Shown here: piece after piece, positions 34,691 through 46,756 of the stretch
Numbering within the stretch: the stretch's first letter is position 1
How the letters are laid out: every line of letters starts with the position of its first letter
DNA from: Zingiber officinale
Lineage: Eukaryota > Streptophyta > Magnoliopsida > Zingiberales > Zingiberaceae
Reading direction: 5' to 3'
DNA length: 64,000 nt
Assembly: GCF_018446385.1 (NCBI RefSeq)
Contig: NC_055992.1
Location: 102,814,947 to 102,878,946, forward strand
Program-made: the position numbers and the translations under genes
The notes under the pieces: model-generated
What the model was told of the DNA's origin: nothing
Seen by the model: only the letters and a program-made list of their open reading frames with translations
Database searches by the model: none

Positions 34691-35319
34691 TAGGTTTGTG
34701 GAAGTTTTACTTTATATTTAGTTTTGATTTGTAACATAGATCTAGATTTTGTGAGTTGATAAAATTATTAATAATATTTTCTAGTTTATCAATTTTATTT
34801 TTCAAAAGATTATTTGAATTTGTATTTAATTTTAAATTTTTACCGTTTAGTTTCTTATTTTTATTTTCTAAATTTTTCGTTAAATTTTGTTTATTGTTAA
34901 TTAACTTTAGATAATTATTATTTAAATTTAAATTTAAATTATCTTGAGTAAATAAATTTTGATTAACTAGATCTAGGTCTTGGTTAAAAGGTTTGAGTTG
35001 ATTTGATCATTTTTAGTTACATTTGAATTATTTAAATTTTATAAATTAAATTATTTTTGTTAAGTGATGTTAATGTAGGATTTTCATGCCTTTTTAAATT
35101 TATAGTAAAATCTAAATAGGAAAGACCTAAAACATACAAATTTTCATGTAAAATAAATTTATTTACCTTAATTGCTTCCACTGGATCCTTGGATTTTTTT
35201 TCTAGGCATTGAAATTTCTAATGACTCATTCTTTTGCATTTGAGGCATTCGATCTGGTCCTTCCTTTTCCGGACTCTAGGCATTGGTTCCTTCTTTGCCT
35301 ACGGTTGTGTGGTTCGGTT
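34691..35319 (-). pseudogene. Gag C-terminal part of element D
   Basis: Continues the gag split at the CATTG target. Read leftward from 35319: KDQIECLKCKRMSH, a stop, KFQCLEKKSKDPVEAIK, which is a C-x2-C-x4-H-x4-C knuckle, in the same frame as the upstream gag beyond the array. Further left (about 34990-34700) an Asn/Leu/Lys-rich coiled-coil region is readable (ENKNKKLNGKNLKLN, KIDKLENIINNFINSQNLDL), similar in character to copia gag coiled coils. Confidence 0.6.
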
Positions 35320-35324
35320 CATTG

Positions 35325-36407
35325 TGTTGGGACCTTGACGTCCGCTAGAGGGGGTGAATAGCGTCTCACCCAAATCGTCACTTCCTACACTTGTTAGTAC
35401 GCTGCAGAAAACAAAATACAAACTAACAATAAGAAAGTTAAACCCTATAACAATAAGGAAAGACAATAAACCAAAAACAAACCGTAACACAAGACGTTTA
35501 CGTGGTTCGGAGATTAGGGCTCCTACTCCAGGCCGTCTGTAAGGTGGACGATCCCAATCCGTCGATGGATGACTCCCCGAAAACCCCCGGCTAGCTCGAG
35601 TAACTCCTTGTGGGTGGAGAAACCTCGCCACAAACTCGCACAAACTCTTGATCACTCAAGAAGACCTTGGAGACTCTAATAGGGGTTAACCACCTCTATT
35701 TTCGTTAACCTCAACCAAGCTCCCAAGGCTTGGTTATATAGGCCATGGGATGAAAAATCCCACCTACCAATCGACTGCCAAAACCATCAGTCGACTGCCC
35801 TCTTATGGAAATTCGACCGTTACATCCCAACGGCTCGATACCAGTCGACTTGTAAAAGTACCAGTCGACTGCTCCACACTTGCTGAGCGAACAGAAGTAT
35901 TCTGTTCGCTCCCAGTCGACTGATGAAACCACCAGTCGATTGCTACAGCAATGCTACAGTAACACTACAGTAAACCCTAATTCTAGGATTTTACCCTCGA
36001 GTACATTCATTCAACACTCGTCCTCGCCCGACCAACCTAGACCTAGTCTTCTAGCGTCCTCCATCAGCCTTGCGTCCCTTGGATGCCTCCCCATCCTTCA
36101 CGTCTTGCCTTCTGGAGCTTCCATCGGCCTTGTCAATGTTGTCGGGTCTTCCTTTGCTAAGAGGTCGTACCTCCGGAACTTCGTCCATTGCCAAGTCACA
36201 CTTAGACTTACGTTGTCAAGACTACCTGCTTGGACTTACATCGCCAAAACTCATTCTTAGACTTTCCTCCTTTGTCAAGATCACACTTGGACTTTCCTTG
36301 TTGTACCTGTATCCTGCACACTCACAATGTATATCAAATACAACAATAAATCTAACTTAAACCTTTGACCAAACATCAAAACCTAGGATACCCAGATTGC
36401 TCCAACA
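35325..36407 (-). mobile_element. Array LTR1
   Basis: TGTTGGGACCTTGACG...GCTCCAACA (1083 bp). Box CTAGAGGGGGTGAATAG at 35345-35361. CAGTCGACTG palindromes lie at about 35765-35945, and CTTGGACTT/GCCAAGACT repeats at 36190-36300. Confidence 0.9.
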
Positions 36408-37878
36408 ATCTCCTCCTTTTTGATATTTGGCAACCCGTTTAAGTTAGGGAAATAATAATAATGTAAATAAACATGCAATCTACACATGTATAAATCATGG
36501 AACCTAATTCTAGGCACCCCCTTCACCTAAGCTCCCCCACAAAAGACAAACTTCTCTCCCTTAGCTAATAAATGAGCAATCGCTCCCCCTTCTCATAAGC
36601 TCCCCCTTGAGTAAGAATTTCTTGCAAAGGTATATAGGTTTCGAGGCAGGATCTCCTGGGCCACTTTTTGTGGTACAGGGGATGTGCCACTCGCATTTGC
36701 GATCGGATCACGGTCGCGATCCTGCCGCAAATGGTTGCGATCCCTTCTTGGGTTCACCGTCCCCCATTATGTTATAGTTTTTGTTCGGAGCGGGCGGCCG
36801 GAGGCCGCCCGGAGGACACCCTCGCTCGGCGCCCAGAAACCTGGCCATTTATCCACCACCGGAGACCATCGGACGGCCTCCGGCCGCCCGCTCCGAACAA
36901 AATCTATAACCCGGTGGGGACGGTGAACCCAGGAAATGATCGCAACCATTTGCGGGTGAATCACGATCGTGATCTAGTTGCAAATACGAGTGGCACATCC
37001 CCTGGACCATAAAAAAGTGGTCCAGGAGATCTATGCTCGTAGGTTTCCAACTTAAACCTAAACTTCTCCCCCTTTGTCATACATCAAAAAGAGCTCCAAC
37101 AATATCCCAATTATTAGACTCTTTGACCTCTAATGACCATAAACATCATGTATTAACCCCCCATAAGATTACATGCATGTTCCCTACTCTTTTGGTCATT
37201 TTCTAATGCTGGAAAACCTTTGCAGACCATATCAGTCGACTGTCATCATCAAAATGAGCTTACAAAGATATTCTGTGCTTGTGAACAGTGTTACCAGTCG
37301 ACTGGTAACTGTACCAATTGACTGGTACTCTATTTCTGAAAAAATCAACCTTTTCTGACCAACTTCAGAAATGTACTAGAAATTCTACAAACCTCCAAAA
37401 ATTCCCAAATTTTGTGGAGAAGTCTATTTTAACCTTGTATACTTGAGAAAAATATATATAAAAATATATTTATAACAGATTCCAAGATTGATACAAAATT
37501 CAAAACTAGCTAAATAGTTCAATTGAACCTTGACATAAAGTCCTAGTTTTGGCTACCTCTTGATGTATCTGCCTATACTAAATCATAATGCATCTCTTGC
37601 ATTAGTTTATATGACATATATACATCAAAAATCAATTTTCATGCAATATGAACCCAATTCATATTTTCATTCATGAAACTTAACCCAATTGTGTCAACCA
37701 ACTACAATAGAGACTCAAATCCATCTCTAATCCCTTTGGCACAAATTCGTTCAGTTGAGATCATTTATCATATGCCCCAAATACTCTTTAAGGTCCCCCT
37801 TGAGCTCTTAATCTTATCCACCTCCCTAGGTGACTCATTTACTATGGCTAGGCCACTTCGGTGCACCTCGGGTGACAC
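36408..37878 (-). other. 3' non-coding part of array interior 1
   Basis: Polypurine-tract complement ATCTCCTCCTTTTTGAT at the LTR edge, then CTCCCCCTT-rich sequence, the MITE, and a second group of ACCAGTCGACTGGT-type palindromes outside the LTR (about 37225-37330). The stretch is closely similar to 40535-41620. Confidence 0.75.
36643..37039. mobile_element. Foldback MITE with ~170-bp inverted arms (Mutator-like?)
   Basis: 397 bp. The left arm GAGGCAGGATCTCCTGGGCC and the inverse of the right end (GAGCATAGATCTCCTGGACC) begin arms that pair almost throughout, including GGGGATGTGCCACTCG, GGTTGCGATC and GGAGCGGGCGGCCGGAGGCC. The flanks TAGGTTTC (36635-36642, 37040-37047) are an 8-bp duplication, or 9 bp (ATAGGTTTC/GTAGGTTTC) with one mismatch. 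The sister interior at about 40760 lacks the insert and shows GTAGGTTT once. Long arms and a 9-bp TSD suggest Mutator; hAT remains possible. Open frames here are arm translations. Confidence 0.85.
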
Positions 37879-39401
37879 TTAGCCTACTAACCTCACCTTC
37901 TTAACCTTAGACACCTTGTCTTTGGTTAGTTTCTTCCTGTCCTTCACCTTGGACACCTTATCCTTGCCATAATTAAATGTCACCCTAGCATATTCCTTCT
38001 TATTGGCCTTGGATGACTCTCCCTTATCCTTGGTCACACCTCCCTTACCAATGTCATGTGCTACCTTAGCACTTGACCTCCTTTTGGTCTTGGAGGGACC
38101 TAATTTGATAATTTTTGGGTCTTTGACCACTCCAATACATGTCAAATCCTTTAGGTCCAATAATGAATCTCTCTAGAACTTTCTCCATTTTCTCAAGATT
38201 TGCCTTCAAGGCTTGATTTTCAACTCTAGGGTTCTAACCCTAAAGTCAACATGTTCACCTTGGGCATCCCTATACCTACCCACCTTCCTAGGCATATGTC
38301 TCCCTTTCTTGGGATTTATGCTTAGGTTTTCACTTACTTTCCTTCCCTTTGGCAAAGTGGTTTGGGTTTTATTAGGTCTATTCTTACTAGATTTAGCATG
38401 AATAGGTCTCCTAGGTTTTCTCCTACATTGACCCTATTTCTATCATTATATCTAAACTCATGATTATGCTTGGGTAAATAATAAAAATTATTTCTAGAAT
38501 GCATGGAAGAATTTAAATTTGAACTTGAATTCAAATTAGGATTTACCTCCCTTACCCTTGAAGCTCTCTTCTTCTCCCACTTCTTTAAGTGCGCCAATTT
38601 CTTGAGCTCTCCTCTCCTTGGGCACTTTGTGTGGTAGTGTCCCCACTCACTGCACGTGAAACAACTAATGTGCTTCTTCTCCTTCCTAGAACTCACATTA
38701 GTTAAATCAACCTTGTTGAGTTTAGGCTTTACCTCCCTTACCTTTTGGAGCATTGGATACCTACTCTTGTAGTGTCCCATCTTACCACATTCAAAGCATT
38801 TGATGTGGTCCTTTGTGCTCTTCTTGGTAGTTGAGGTGGAGGGTTGAGCTTCCAAGATCTCCTCTTCCTTGGATTGCTCTTCTTCCTCTTCACTTGAAGA
38901 TGTGGACGGTTCCACTTCTTCCTCCTTTGAAGATGTGGATGATATCTCCTCATCTTCCTTCTCCTCCTCGGATGTTGAACCCGTGTCAACATCCAATTGA
39001 TTCTTCTCTTCTTGGACCAATGAGCCCTTCTCATTGGGCTCTTCCTCTTCTTGGATTTGTGTAGGACACTCATGAAGTGCAATTACCTTTTTTCAAAGGT
39101 CACTTGCATTCTCATATTCACCTACATTCAATATCACATTAGGAGGTAATAAATTAATTAAAATTCTAGTTACCTCCTTGTATGTCTCCGATTGCTCCCT
39201 TTTCTCCTCGGTCCAATATCGAGGTTGGAGACGCTTTCCCTTCTTATTCATTGGAGCTTTAAACGGTTCCTCCAATGCAATCCATTGGTTCTAATTCATT
39301 TAGAATCACATCTCCATGCGCTTCCTCCAATAGTCGAAGTCCTCGCACTCGTATGGAGGTAGCATTCAGATGTCCCATCCTAGCGGACCTTCCGACTCCA
39401 T
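37879..39401 (-). pseudogene. Copia Gag of array interior 1
   Basis: The frame begins MESEGPLGWDI at 39401 and has several early stops (W codons lost near 39305). It reads the UBN2-like segment NQWIALEEPFKAPMNKKGKR, an acidic Ser/Glu linker, and knuckles CFECGKMGHYKSRYP (the final Cys is Tyr) and CFTCSEWGHYHTKCP. The block is basic beyond that. The end (38160-37879) is a Lys-rich part, KVAHDIGKGGVTKDKG...KDKVSKVKKVRLVG. Compared with B it lacks the ENQVLRSRLD coiled-coil region, an internal deletion shared with interior 2. Confidence 0.82.
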
Positions 39402-39455
39402 CTTCTTCCTCTAGCAGTTGTTCCCTTGGCGATTAGTCCAACAAGAGCTCACCTT

Positions 39456-39467
39456 GCTCTAATACCA
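39456..39467 (-). other. Primer-binding site of interior 1 (one mismatch)
   Basis: + strand GCTCTAATACCA; the usual form is GCTCTGATACCA. It lies next to LTR2. Confidence 0.85.
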
Positions 39468-39469
39468 CT

Positions 39470-40534
39470 TGTTGGGACCTTAACGCCCGCTAGAGGGGGG
39501 GTGAATAGCGTCTCACCCAAATCATCACTTCCTACACTTGTTAGTGCGCAGCAGAAAACAAAATACAAACTAATAAGAAGAAAGTTAAATCCTATAACAA
39601 TAAGGAAAGACAATAAACAAAAAACAAACCGTAACACAAGGCGTTTACATGGCTCAGAGATTAGGACTCCTACTCCACGGCTGTCCGTAAGGTGGACGAT
39701 CTCAATCCATCGGTGGATGACTCCCCGGAAACCTCTGGCTAGGCCGAGTAGCTCCTTGTGGGTGGAGAAACCTTGCCACAAACTCGCACAAGCTCTTGAT
39801 CACTCAAGAAGACCTTAGAGACTCTAATAGGGTTTAACCACCTCTATTTTCGTCAACCTCAACGAAGCTCCCAAGGCTTGGTTATATAGGTCACGGGTTG
39901 TTAAATCCCGCCTACCAGTCGACTACCCTCTTGTGGACATTCGATCGTTACATCCCAACGGCTCAATACCAGTCGACTGGTAAAAGTACCAGTCAACTAC
40001 TTCACACTGGCCGAGCGAACAGAAGCATTCTGTTCGCTCCCAGTCGACTGATGAAACCACTAGTCGACTATTACAGTACTACTACAGTAACGCTATAGTA
40101 AAACCCTAATTCTAGGATTTTAACCTCGAGTACATTCACTCAGCACTCATCCTCGCCCGACCAACCTAGACCTAGCCTTCTAGCCTCCTCCATCAGCCTT
40201 GCGTCCCTAGTATGCGTCCCCATCCTTCACATCTTGCCTTCTGGAGCTTCCATCAGTCTTGTCATTATTGTCGGGTCTTCCTTTGCAAGAGGTCGTACCT
40301 CCGGGACTTCATCCATTGCCAAGTCACACTTGGACTTACATTGCCAAGACTACCTGCTTGGACTTACACCGCCAAGACTCATCTTTGGACTTTCCTCCTT
40401 TGCCAAGATCATACTTAGACTTTCCTTGTTGTACATGTATCCTGCACACTCACAATGCATATCAAATACAATAATAAACCTAACTTAACCTCTGACCAAA
40501 CATCAAAACCTATGGTAACCGGATTGCTCCAACA
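39470..40534 (-). mobile_element. Array LTR2 (shared)
   Basis: TGTTGGGACCTTAACG...GCTCCAACA (1065 bp), box CTAGAGGGGGGGTGAATAG at 39490-39508, palindromes 39915-40075. It has a PBS on its left and a polypurine-tract complement on its right, so it ends one unit and starts the next. Confidence 0.9.
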
Positions 40535-41620
40535 ATCTCCCCCTTTTTGATGTTTGACAACCCGTTTAAGTTAGGGAAATAATAATAATGTAAATAAACA
40601 AGCAATCTACACATGCATAAATCATGGAACCTAATTCTAGGCCCCCCCTTCACTCAAGCTCCCCCACAAAAGGTAAACTTCTCCCCCTTTGCTAATAAAT
40701 GAGCAATCGCTCCCCCTTCTCCTAAGCTCCCCCTTGAGTAAGGATTTCTTGCAAAGGTATGTAGGTTTTCCACTTAAATCTAAACCTCTCCCCCTTTGCC
40801 ATACATCAAAAAGAGCTCCAACAATATCTCAATTATTAGACTCTTTGACCTCTAATGACCATAAACATCATGTATTAATCCTCCATAAGATTACATACAT
40901 GTTCCCCACACTTTTGGTCATTTTCTAATGCTGGAAAATATTTTCAGACCATATCAGTCGACGGCTATAAGTCCCAGTTGACTACCATCGTCAAAATCAA
41001 CTTACAGAGACATTATGTGCTTGTGAACAGTGTTACCAGTCGACTGGTAATTGTACCAGTCGATTGGTACTTTGTTTCTGAAAAAATCAACCTTTTTTGA
41101 CCAACTTCAGAAATACACCAGAAATTCTGCAAACCTCTAAAAATTTCTAAATTTTATGGAGAAGTCTATTTTAGCATTGTCTACTTGGAGAAAATATATA
41201 TAAAAATATATTTTCCACAAATCCCAAGATTGATACAAAATTCAAAACTAGCTAAATAGTTCAATTGAACCTTGACATAAAGTCCTAATTTTGACTTCCT
41301 CTTGATATATTTGCCTATACTAAACCATAATGCATCTCTTGCATTAGTTTATATGACATCTATACATCAAAAATCAATTTTCATGCAATATGAACCCAAT
41401 TCATATTTTCATGCATGAAACTTAACCCAATTGTGCCAACCAACTACAATAGAGACTCAAATCCATCTCTAATCCCTTTGGCACATATTGGTTCACTTAA
41501 GATCCTTTATCATATGTCCCAAATACTCTTTAAGCTCCCTCTTGAGCTCTTAATCTTATCCACCTCTCTAGGTGACTCATTTACTATGGCTAGGCCACTT
41601 CGGTGCACCTCGGGTGACAC
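40535..41620 (-). other. 3' non-coding part of array interior 2
   Basis: The same sequence as 36408-37878 but without the MITE, including the non-LTR palindromes ACCAGTCGACTGGT near 41036-41065. No coding sequence is seen. Confidence 0.75.
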
Positions 41621-42680
41621 TTAGCCTACTAACCTCACCTTCTTAACCTTAGACACCTTGTCTTTGGTTAGTTTCTTCCTGTCCTTCACCTTGGACACCT
41701 TATCCTTGCCATAATTAAATGTCACCCTAGCATATTCCTTCTTATTGGCCTTGGATGACTCTCCCTTATCCTTGGTCACACCTCCCTTACCAATGTCATG
41801 TGCTACCTTAGCACTTGACCTCCTTTTGGTCTTGGAGGGACCTAATTTGATATTTTTTGGGTCTTTGACCACTCCAATACATGTCAAATCCTTTAGGTCC
41901 AATAATGAATCTCTCTAGAACTTTCTCCATTTTCTCAAGATTTGCCTTCAAGGCTTGATTTTCAACTCTAGGGTTCTAACCCTAAAGTCAACATGTCCAC
42001 CTTGGACATCCCTAGATCTACCCACCTTTCTAGGCATATGTCTCCCTTTCTTGGGATTAATGCTTAGGTTTTCACCTACTTTCCTTCCCTTTGGCCAAGT
42101 GGTTTGGGTCTTATTAGGTTTATTCTTACTAGATTTAGCATGAATAGGTCTCATAGGGTTATCTCCTACATTGACCCTATTTCTATCATTATATCTAAAT
42201 CCATGATTATGCTTGGGTAAATAATAAAAATTATTTCTAGAATGCATGAAAGAATTTAAATTTGAACTTGAATCCAAATTAGGGTTTATCTCCCTTACCC
42301 TTGAAGCTCTCTTCTTCTCCCACTTCTTCAAGTGCGTCAATTTCTTGAGCTCTCCTCTCCTTAGGTACTTTATGTGGTAGTGCCCCTACTCACCACACGT
42401 GAAACACCTAATGTGCTTCTTCTCCTTCCTAGAACTCACATTAGTTAAATCAACCTTGTTGAGTTTAGGCTTTACCTCCCTTACCTTTTGGAGCATTGGA
42501 CACCTACTCTTGTAGTGTCCCATCTTACCACACTCAAAGCATTTGATGTGATCCTTTGTGCTCTTCTTGGTAGTTGAGGTGGAGGGTTGAGCTTCTAAGA
42601 TCTCCTCTTCCTTGGATTGTTCTTCTTCCTCTTCACTTGAAGATGTGGATGGTTCCACTTCTTCCTCCATTGAAGATGTG
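41621..42680 (-). pseudogene. Copia Gag of array interior 2, C-terminal part
   Basis: From right to left: acidic Ser/Glu linker, knuckles CFECGKMGHYKSRCP and CFTCGE, a stop, the basic segment KKWEKKRASRVREINPNLDS, and the KDKVSKVKKVRLVG tail. Element B is inserted at 42686, so the N-terminal part lies at 49590-50048. Confidence 0.82.
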
Positions 42681-42685
42681 GATGA

Positions 42686-43759
42686 TGTTGGGACTGATGT
42701 GCCCGCTAGAGGGGGGTGAATAGCGTCTCACCAAAATCGATGGCTTCCTACGTATTCGTTAGTTGCACAGTGGAATAATACGAAACTAAATACGAATATG
42801 AAAGCTAAAAGACAAAGAAAGGAAATGCAAACCAATGCACGTCAATGTAACGTGGTTCGGAGATAACTTGCTCCTACTCCACGGTTGTCCGTAAGGTGGA
42901 CGATCCCGATCCTTCGGTGGATTAACCCCCGGCAAACTCCGGCTACTCAAGCAACTCCTTGTGGGTAGAGAAACCTCACCACAACACCAACCAAGAACAC
43001 TTGGACACAAGAGAACCTTGAACACGTTTGGTGACTACTAATTAGGCTTTAACCAAGTCTAATTTCGTCCCCTTGGCCGGCCATCCCAAGCTCCTTCTTA
43101 TAGAGCTTGGAACAAATCAGTAAGCTGATTTGCCCGTTACCAGTCGACTGGTCCTTGCACCAGTCGACTGGTGTCAACCCAACGGCTCTCTACAGTGCAC
43201 CAGTCGACTGCTACAATCACCAGTCGACTGCTACATTACTGCTACAGTAACTCTAAGTGCTGCTACAGTAAACCCTAATTCTAGGATTTTACCTCGAGTA
43301 CATTCACTCATCACTCGTTCTCGCCCGACCAACCTAGACCTAGCCTTCTAGCCTCCTCCATCAGCCTTGCGTCCCTCGGATGCCTCCCCATCCTTCACGT
43401 CTTGCCTTCTGGAGCTTCCATCGGCCTTGTCATTATTGTCGGGTCTTCCTTTGCCAAGAGGTCGCGCCTCTGGGACTTCATCCATTGCCAAGTCATACTT
43501 GGACTTATGTTGCCAAGACTACATGCTTGGACTTACACCGCCAAGACTCATCCTTGGACTTTCCTCCTTTGCCAAGATCACACTTGGACTTACGTTGCCA
43601 AGACTACATACTTGGACTTACACCGCCAAGACTCACCCTTGGACTTTCCTTGTTGTACCTGTATCCTGCACACTCACAATGCATATCAAATACAACAATA
43701 AACCTAACTTAAACCTTTGCCCAAACATCAAAACTTAGGGCACCTAGATTGCTCCAACA
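42686..43759 (-). mobile_element. 3' LTR of element B
   Basis: 1074 bp. Box CTAGAGGGGGGTGAATAG at 42705-42723. ACCAGTCGACTGGT at 43139-43152 and three further copies to about 43235. Tandem CTTGGACTTAC/GCCAAGACT units at 43480-43650. Confidence 0.9.
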
Positions 43760-46756
43760 ATCTCCCCCTTTTTGATGTTTGGCAACCTGTTTAAGTTAGG
43801 GAAACATAAATGCAATACATATGCAAATAAATATGCAAATCAACTCATGCATAAATAATGGAACCTAAATCTCTAGGCTCCCCCTTCACCTAAGCTCCAC
43901 CTTGAGCTAGGATTTCCCGCAAAGGTAAACTTCTCCCCCTTTGCCTAAACAATCGCTCCCCCTTCACCTAAGCTCCCCCTCGAGCTAGGATTTCTTGCAA
44001 AGGTGTATAGGTTTCCCACTTAAACCTAAACTTCTCCCCCTTTGCCATACATCAAAAAGAGCTCCAACAATATCCCAATTGTTGAAAACTTATCATCCAA
44101 ATTGACCCTAAACTCATGTATTTATCCCCCATAGATCTCATATATCTAAACGAGTTAACACGGTCAAGAACAGTGTTGAAAGACACTTTTAGGCTGGTAT
44201 CAGTCGACTGAAATAGGTACCAGTCGACTGCCCCCTTCGACAGAACCTTACAGAAGCATTATGTGGTCGAAATCTACTGTTACCAATCGACTGGTATCGG
44301 CACCAGTCGACTGGTATCGACAAAATGAGCTTACAGAAACATTCTGTACTTAAAAACATTGTTACCAGTCGACTGGTATCTGCACCAGTCGACTGGCACC
44401 CTATTTCTGCAAAAATCAGCCTTTTCAGGCCAACTTCAGAAATACACCAGAAATTCCCTAGACCTCCAAAAATCCCCAAATTTTGTGGAGAGGTCTATTG
44501 TACCCTTGTCTACTTGGGAAAAATATATATAAAAATATATTTATCACAGATCCCAAGATTGATACAAAATTCAAAACTAGCTAAATCGTTCAATTGAATA
44601 TTGACCTAAAGTCTTAGTTTTGGCTTCCTCTTGATGTATCTGCCCATACTAAATCACAATACTTCCCTAGCATGGCTTTATATGGCATCTATACATCAAA
44701 AACTAATTTTTATGTAATATGACCTCCAATATCATATTTTCATGCATGAAACACATCTCAATTGTGCCAACCCACTAGGTTAGAGACTTAAGTTTGTCTC
44801 CTAACCACTTGGCACATTTGATAACCCATCTATCATGGGTCCCAAAAGCTCTTCCTATCCTTAGGAATCTTAACCTTAGTCACCTCCCTTGGTGACTCAT
44901 CCACTATGGCTAGGCCACTTCGATGCACCTCGGGTGACACTTGGCCTACTAAACTCACCTTCTTAACCTTAGACACCTTGTCTTTGATTAATTTCTTCTT
45001 GTCCTTAATCTTGGACACCTAATCCTTGCTATAATTATATGCTACCCTAGCATATTCCTTCTTATTGGCCTTGGATGACTCTCCCTTGTCCTTGGTAACA
45101 CCTCTCATACCAATGTCATGTGCTACCTTAACACTTGACCTCCTTTTGGTCTTGGAAAAGATTTTTATGTTTTCAAAAAGTAACTCTCCCTAAAAACATG
45201 GTCAAACTTCTATCATTGCACCAATAATGACTTGGGGTTCCTAAATAATTAGGAAAACCAAAACCCGAAGTTTTGAGGTTCAAAATTCAATAATGAAACT
45301 AAACCTCAACCGAAACTTCACTTTGGTTTTTCTTAACCAATCCATACTTGTTTTCATCATGAAAATTCATGTAGACATTATTTAGGGTATACTTTATCAA
45401 GGAAAAATAGTTTTCTATGAAAATAGTTCCTATTTTCAAAGATTGACACAAATTTGAAAACTCTTGAAAACTTCAATGTTTTCTCCTAGTTTGAGTCTAA
45501 CTTTCCAATGATGATTACTATCAAAAGATAGTCTTCACCAAGGTTTTTCAAAAGTATTTTGAAATCTTTTTCAAAATCAATATCCAACCACGTTCTTTGG
45601 GCTCAATGCACATGACTTGTACATTAGCTTTCCCAATGATTGGAAGACACATAACTATGTGTTTTGATGAACCTAAAACTCAACAAGATGCACTAGATCA
45701 ACATCTTGAGTTTAGTTCACCATCTTAACATCTCACTTGTATCTAACGTGTATTAAAACACATACAAGTCACCTTATAGTTCTTTGTGAGATGTATATTT
45801 GGTCTTGCCCTAAACTAAGGGATCATGCATCTCTATCTAGGCATTGTAAAAATCATGATCATCCATCTAGGATGCCACTTGATATGATCCCTCTTATTGG
45901 GACACTTCCATACATAATAAATGTCTTTTGTCCTTAATTATAAGGAAATTGACATACTGTATGATGATTAATGGCATACATCAAAATAAGCAATTTTCAA
46001 AAGCGAAGCATGCTATAGCTACATGATGTATGTATGACATGACATGATATTTTTGTATTTTTCATAATAAAATGAATGCAACACATGATGTCATGACATA
46101 TAATATGCAATCAATCATGGTATTTTAGCATAAATAAAATATACCTAGATCATCTATCTAAGTATCCTTAAACCTTAGCTAAAACCTTAAAATTAAGCCT
46201 AGATTGCTTATCTCTTGAAAGAATGCCAAAACCCAACTTGGCATTTCTTTTATCCATTTTCTATTTTTGCCAATTGAAATTAAGAATTCAATCCTCAAAT
46301 ATTTGTTTGGCACATATTACTCTCTTTAAGGATCAAACATTTGGATTGAGACTTAATTTTGCTCTTAATCCTTTAAGAACATGCTAAGATCTCAACTAGC
46401 CATTTCTAATCCTTTTCAAGTGTGCCAATTTACATGTATTTCAATTCCTTAAGATTTGACATACTTTGTTCTTCCAAATAGTGATTACTTTGGATTAAGG
46501 TTAAAAGTCTCCCTTAACCCATCAAAAGGAGACCAAGATCCCAACTTGTATTCCTTGTATTTTCATATTTGTGTCAATTTAAGTTAAACTCAAATCCTCA
46601 AATTTTGACACAATTTACTCTTCTTAAAGAGTACACTTAATAATCATTTTCATTTTCAAAGGTTAACAATAACCTTGAAAATGCTTTCAAGTGTCAACTT
46701 TTATCAAGGTTGGGTTAACTACCCTTCCAATTGGAGTTGACACTCTCTAAACCCAT
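43760..46756 (-). other. Long non-coding interior of element B
   Basis: CTCCCCCTT-rich start, paired ACCAGTCGACTGGT-type palindromes outside the LTR (44210-44400), then a short Lys-rich frame (44833-45018, KDKVSKVKKVSLVGQVSPEV) related to the gag tail of the array interiors. From 45180 to 46756 it is AT-rich without a gene. A similar tail follows gag at 1-408. Confidence 0.75.

Noticed and set aside
36668..37012. A 114-codon GC-rich frame on + and similar frames on both strands
   Set aside because: It lies wholly in the inverted arms of the MITE at 36643-37039; the arms mirror each other, so the same frame appears on both strands.
38738..39082. Arg/Lys-rich 114-codon minus-strand frame (also 47692-47973)
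   Set aside because: Alternate frame of the Ser/Glu-rich gag linker, where GAR codons shift to AGR/AAR.
43130..43740. Evenly spaced short palindromic repeats that look a little like a CRISPR array
   Set aside because: Eukaryotic LTR sequence; spacing is irregular, the spacers are themselves repeated, and there is no leader or cas gene.
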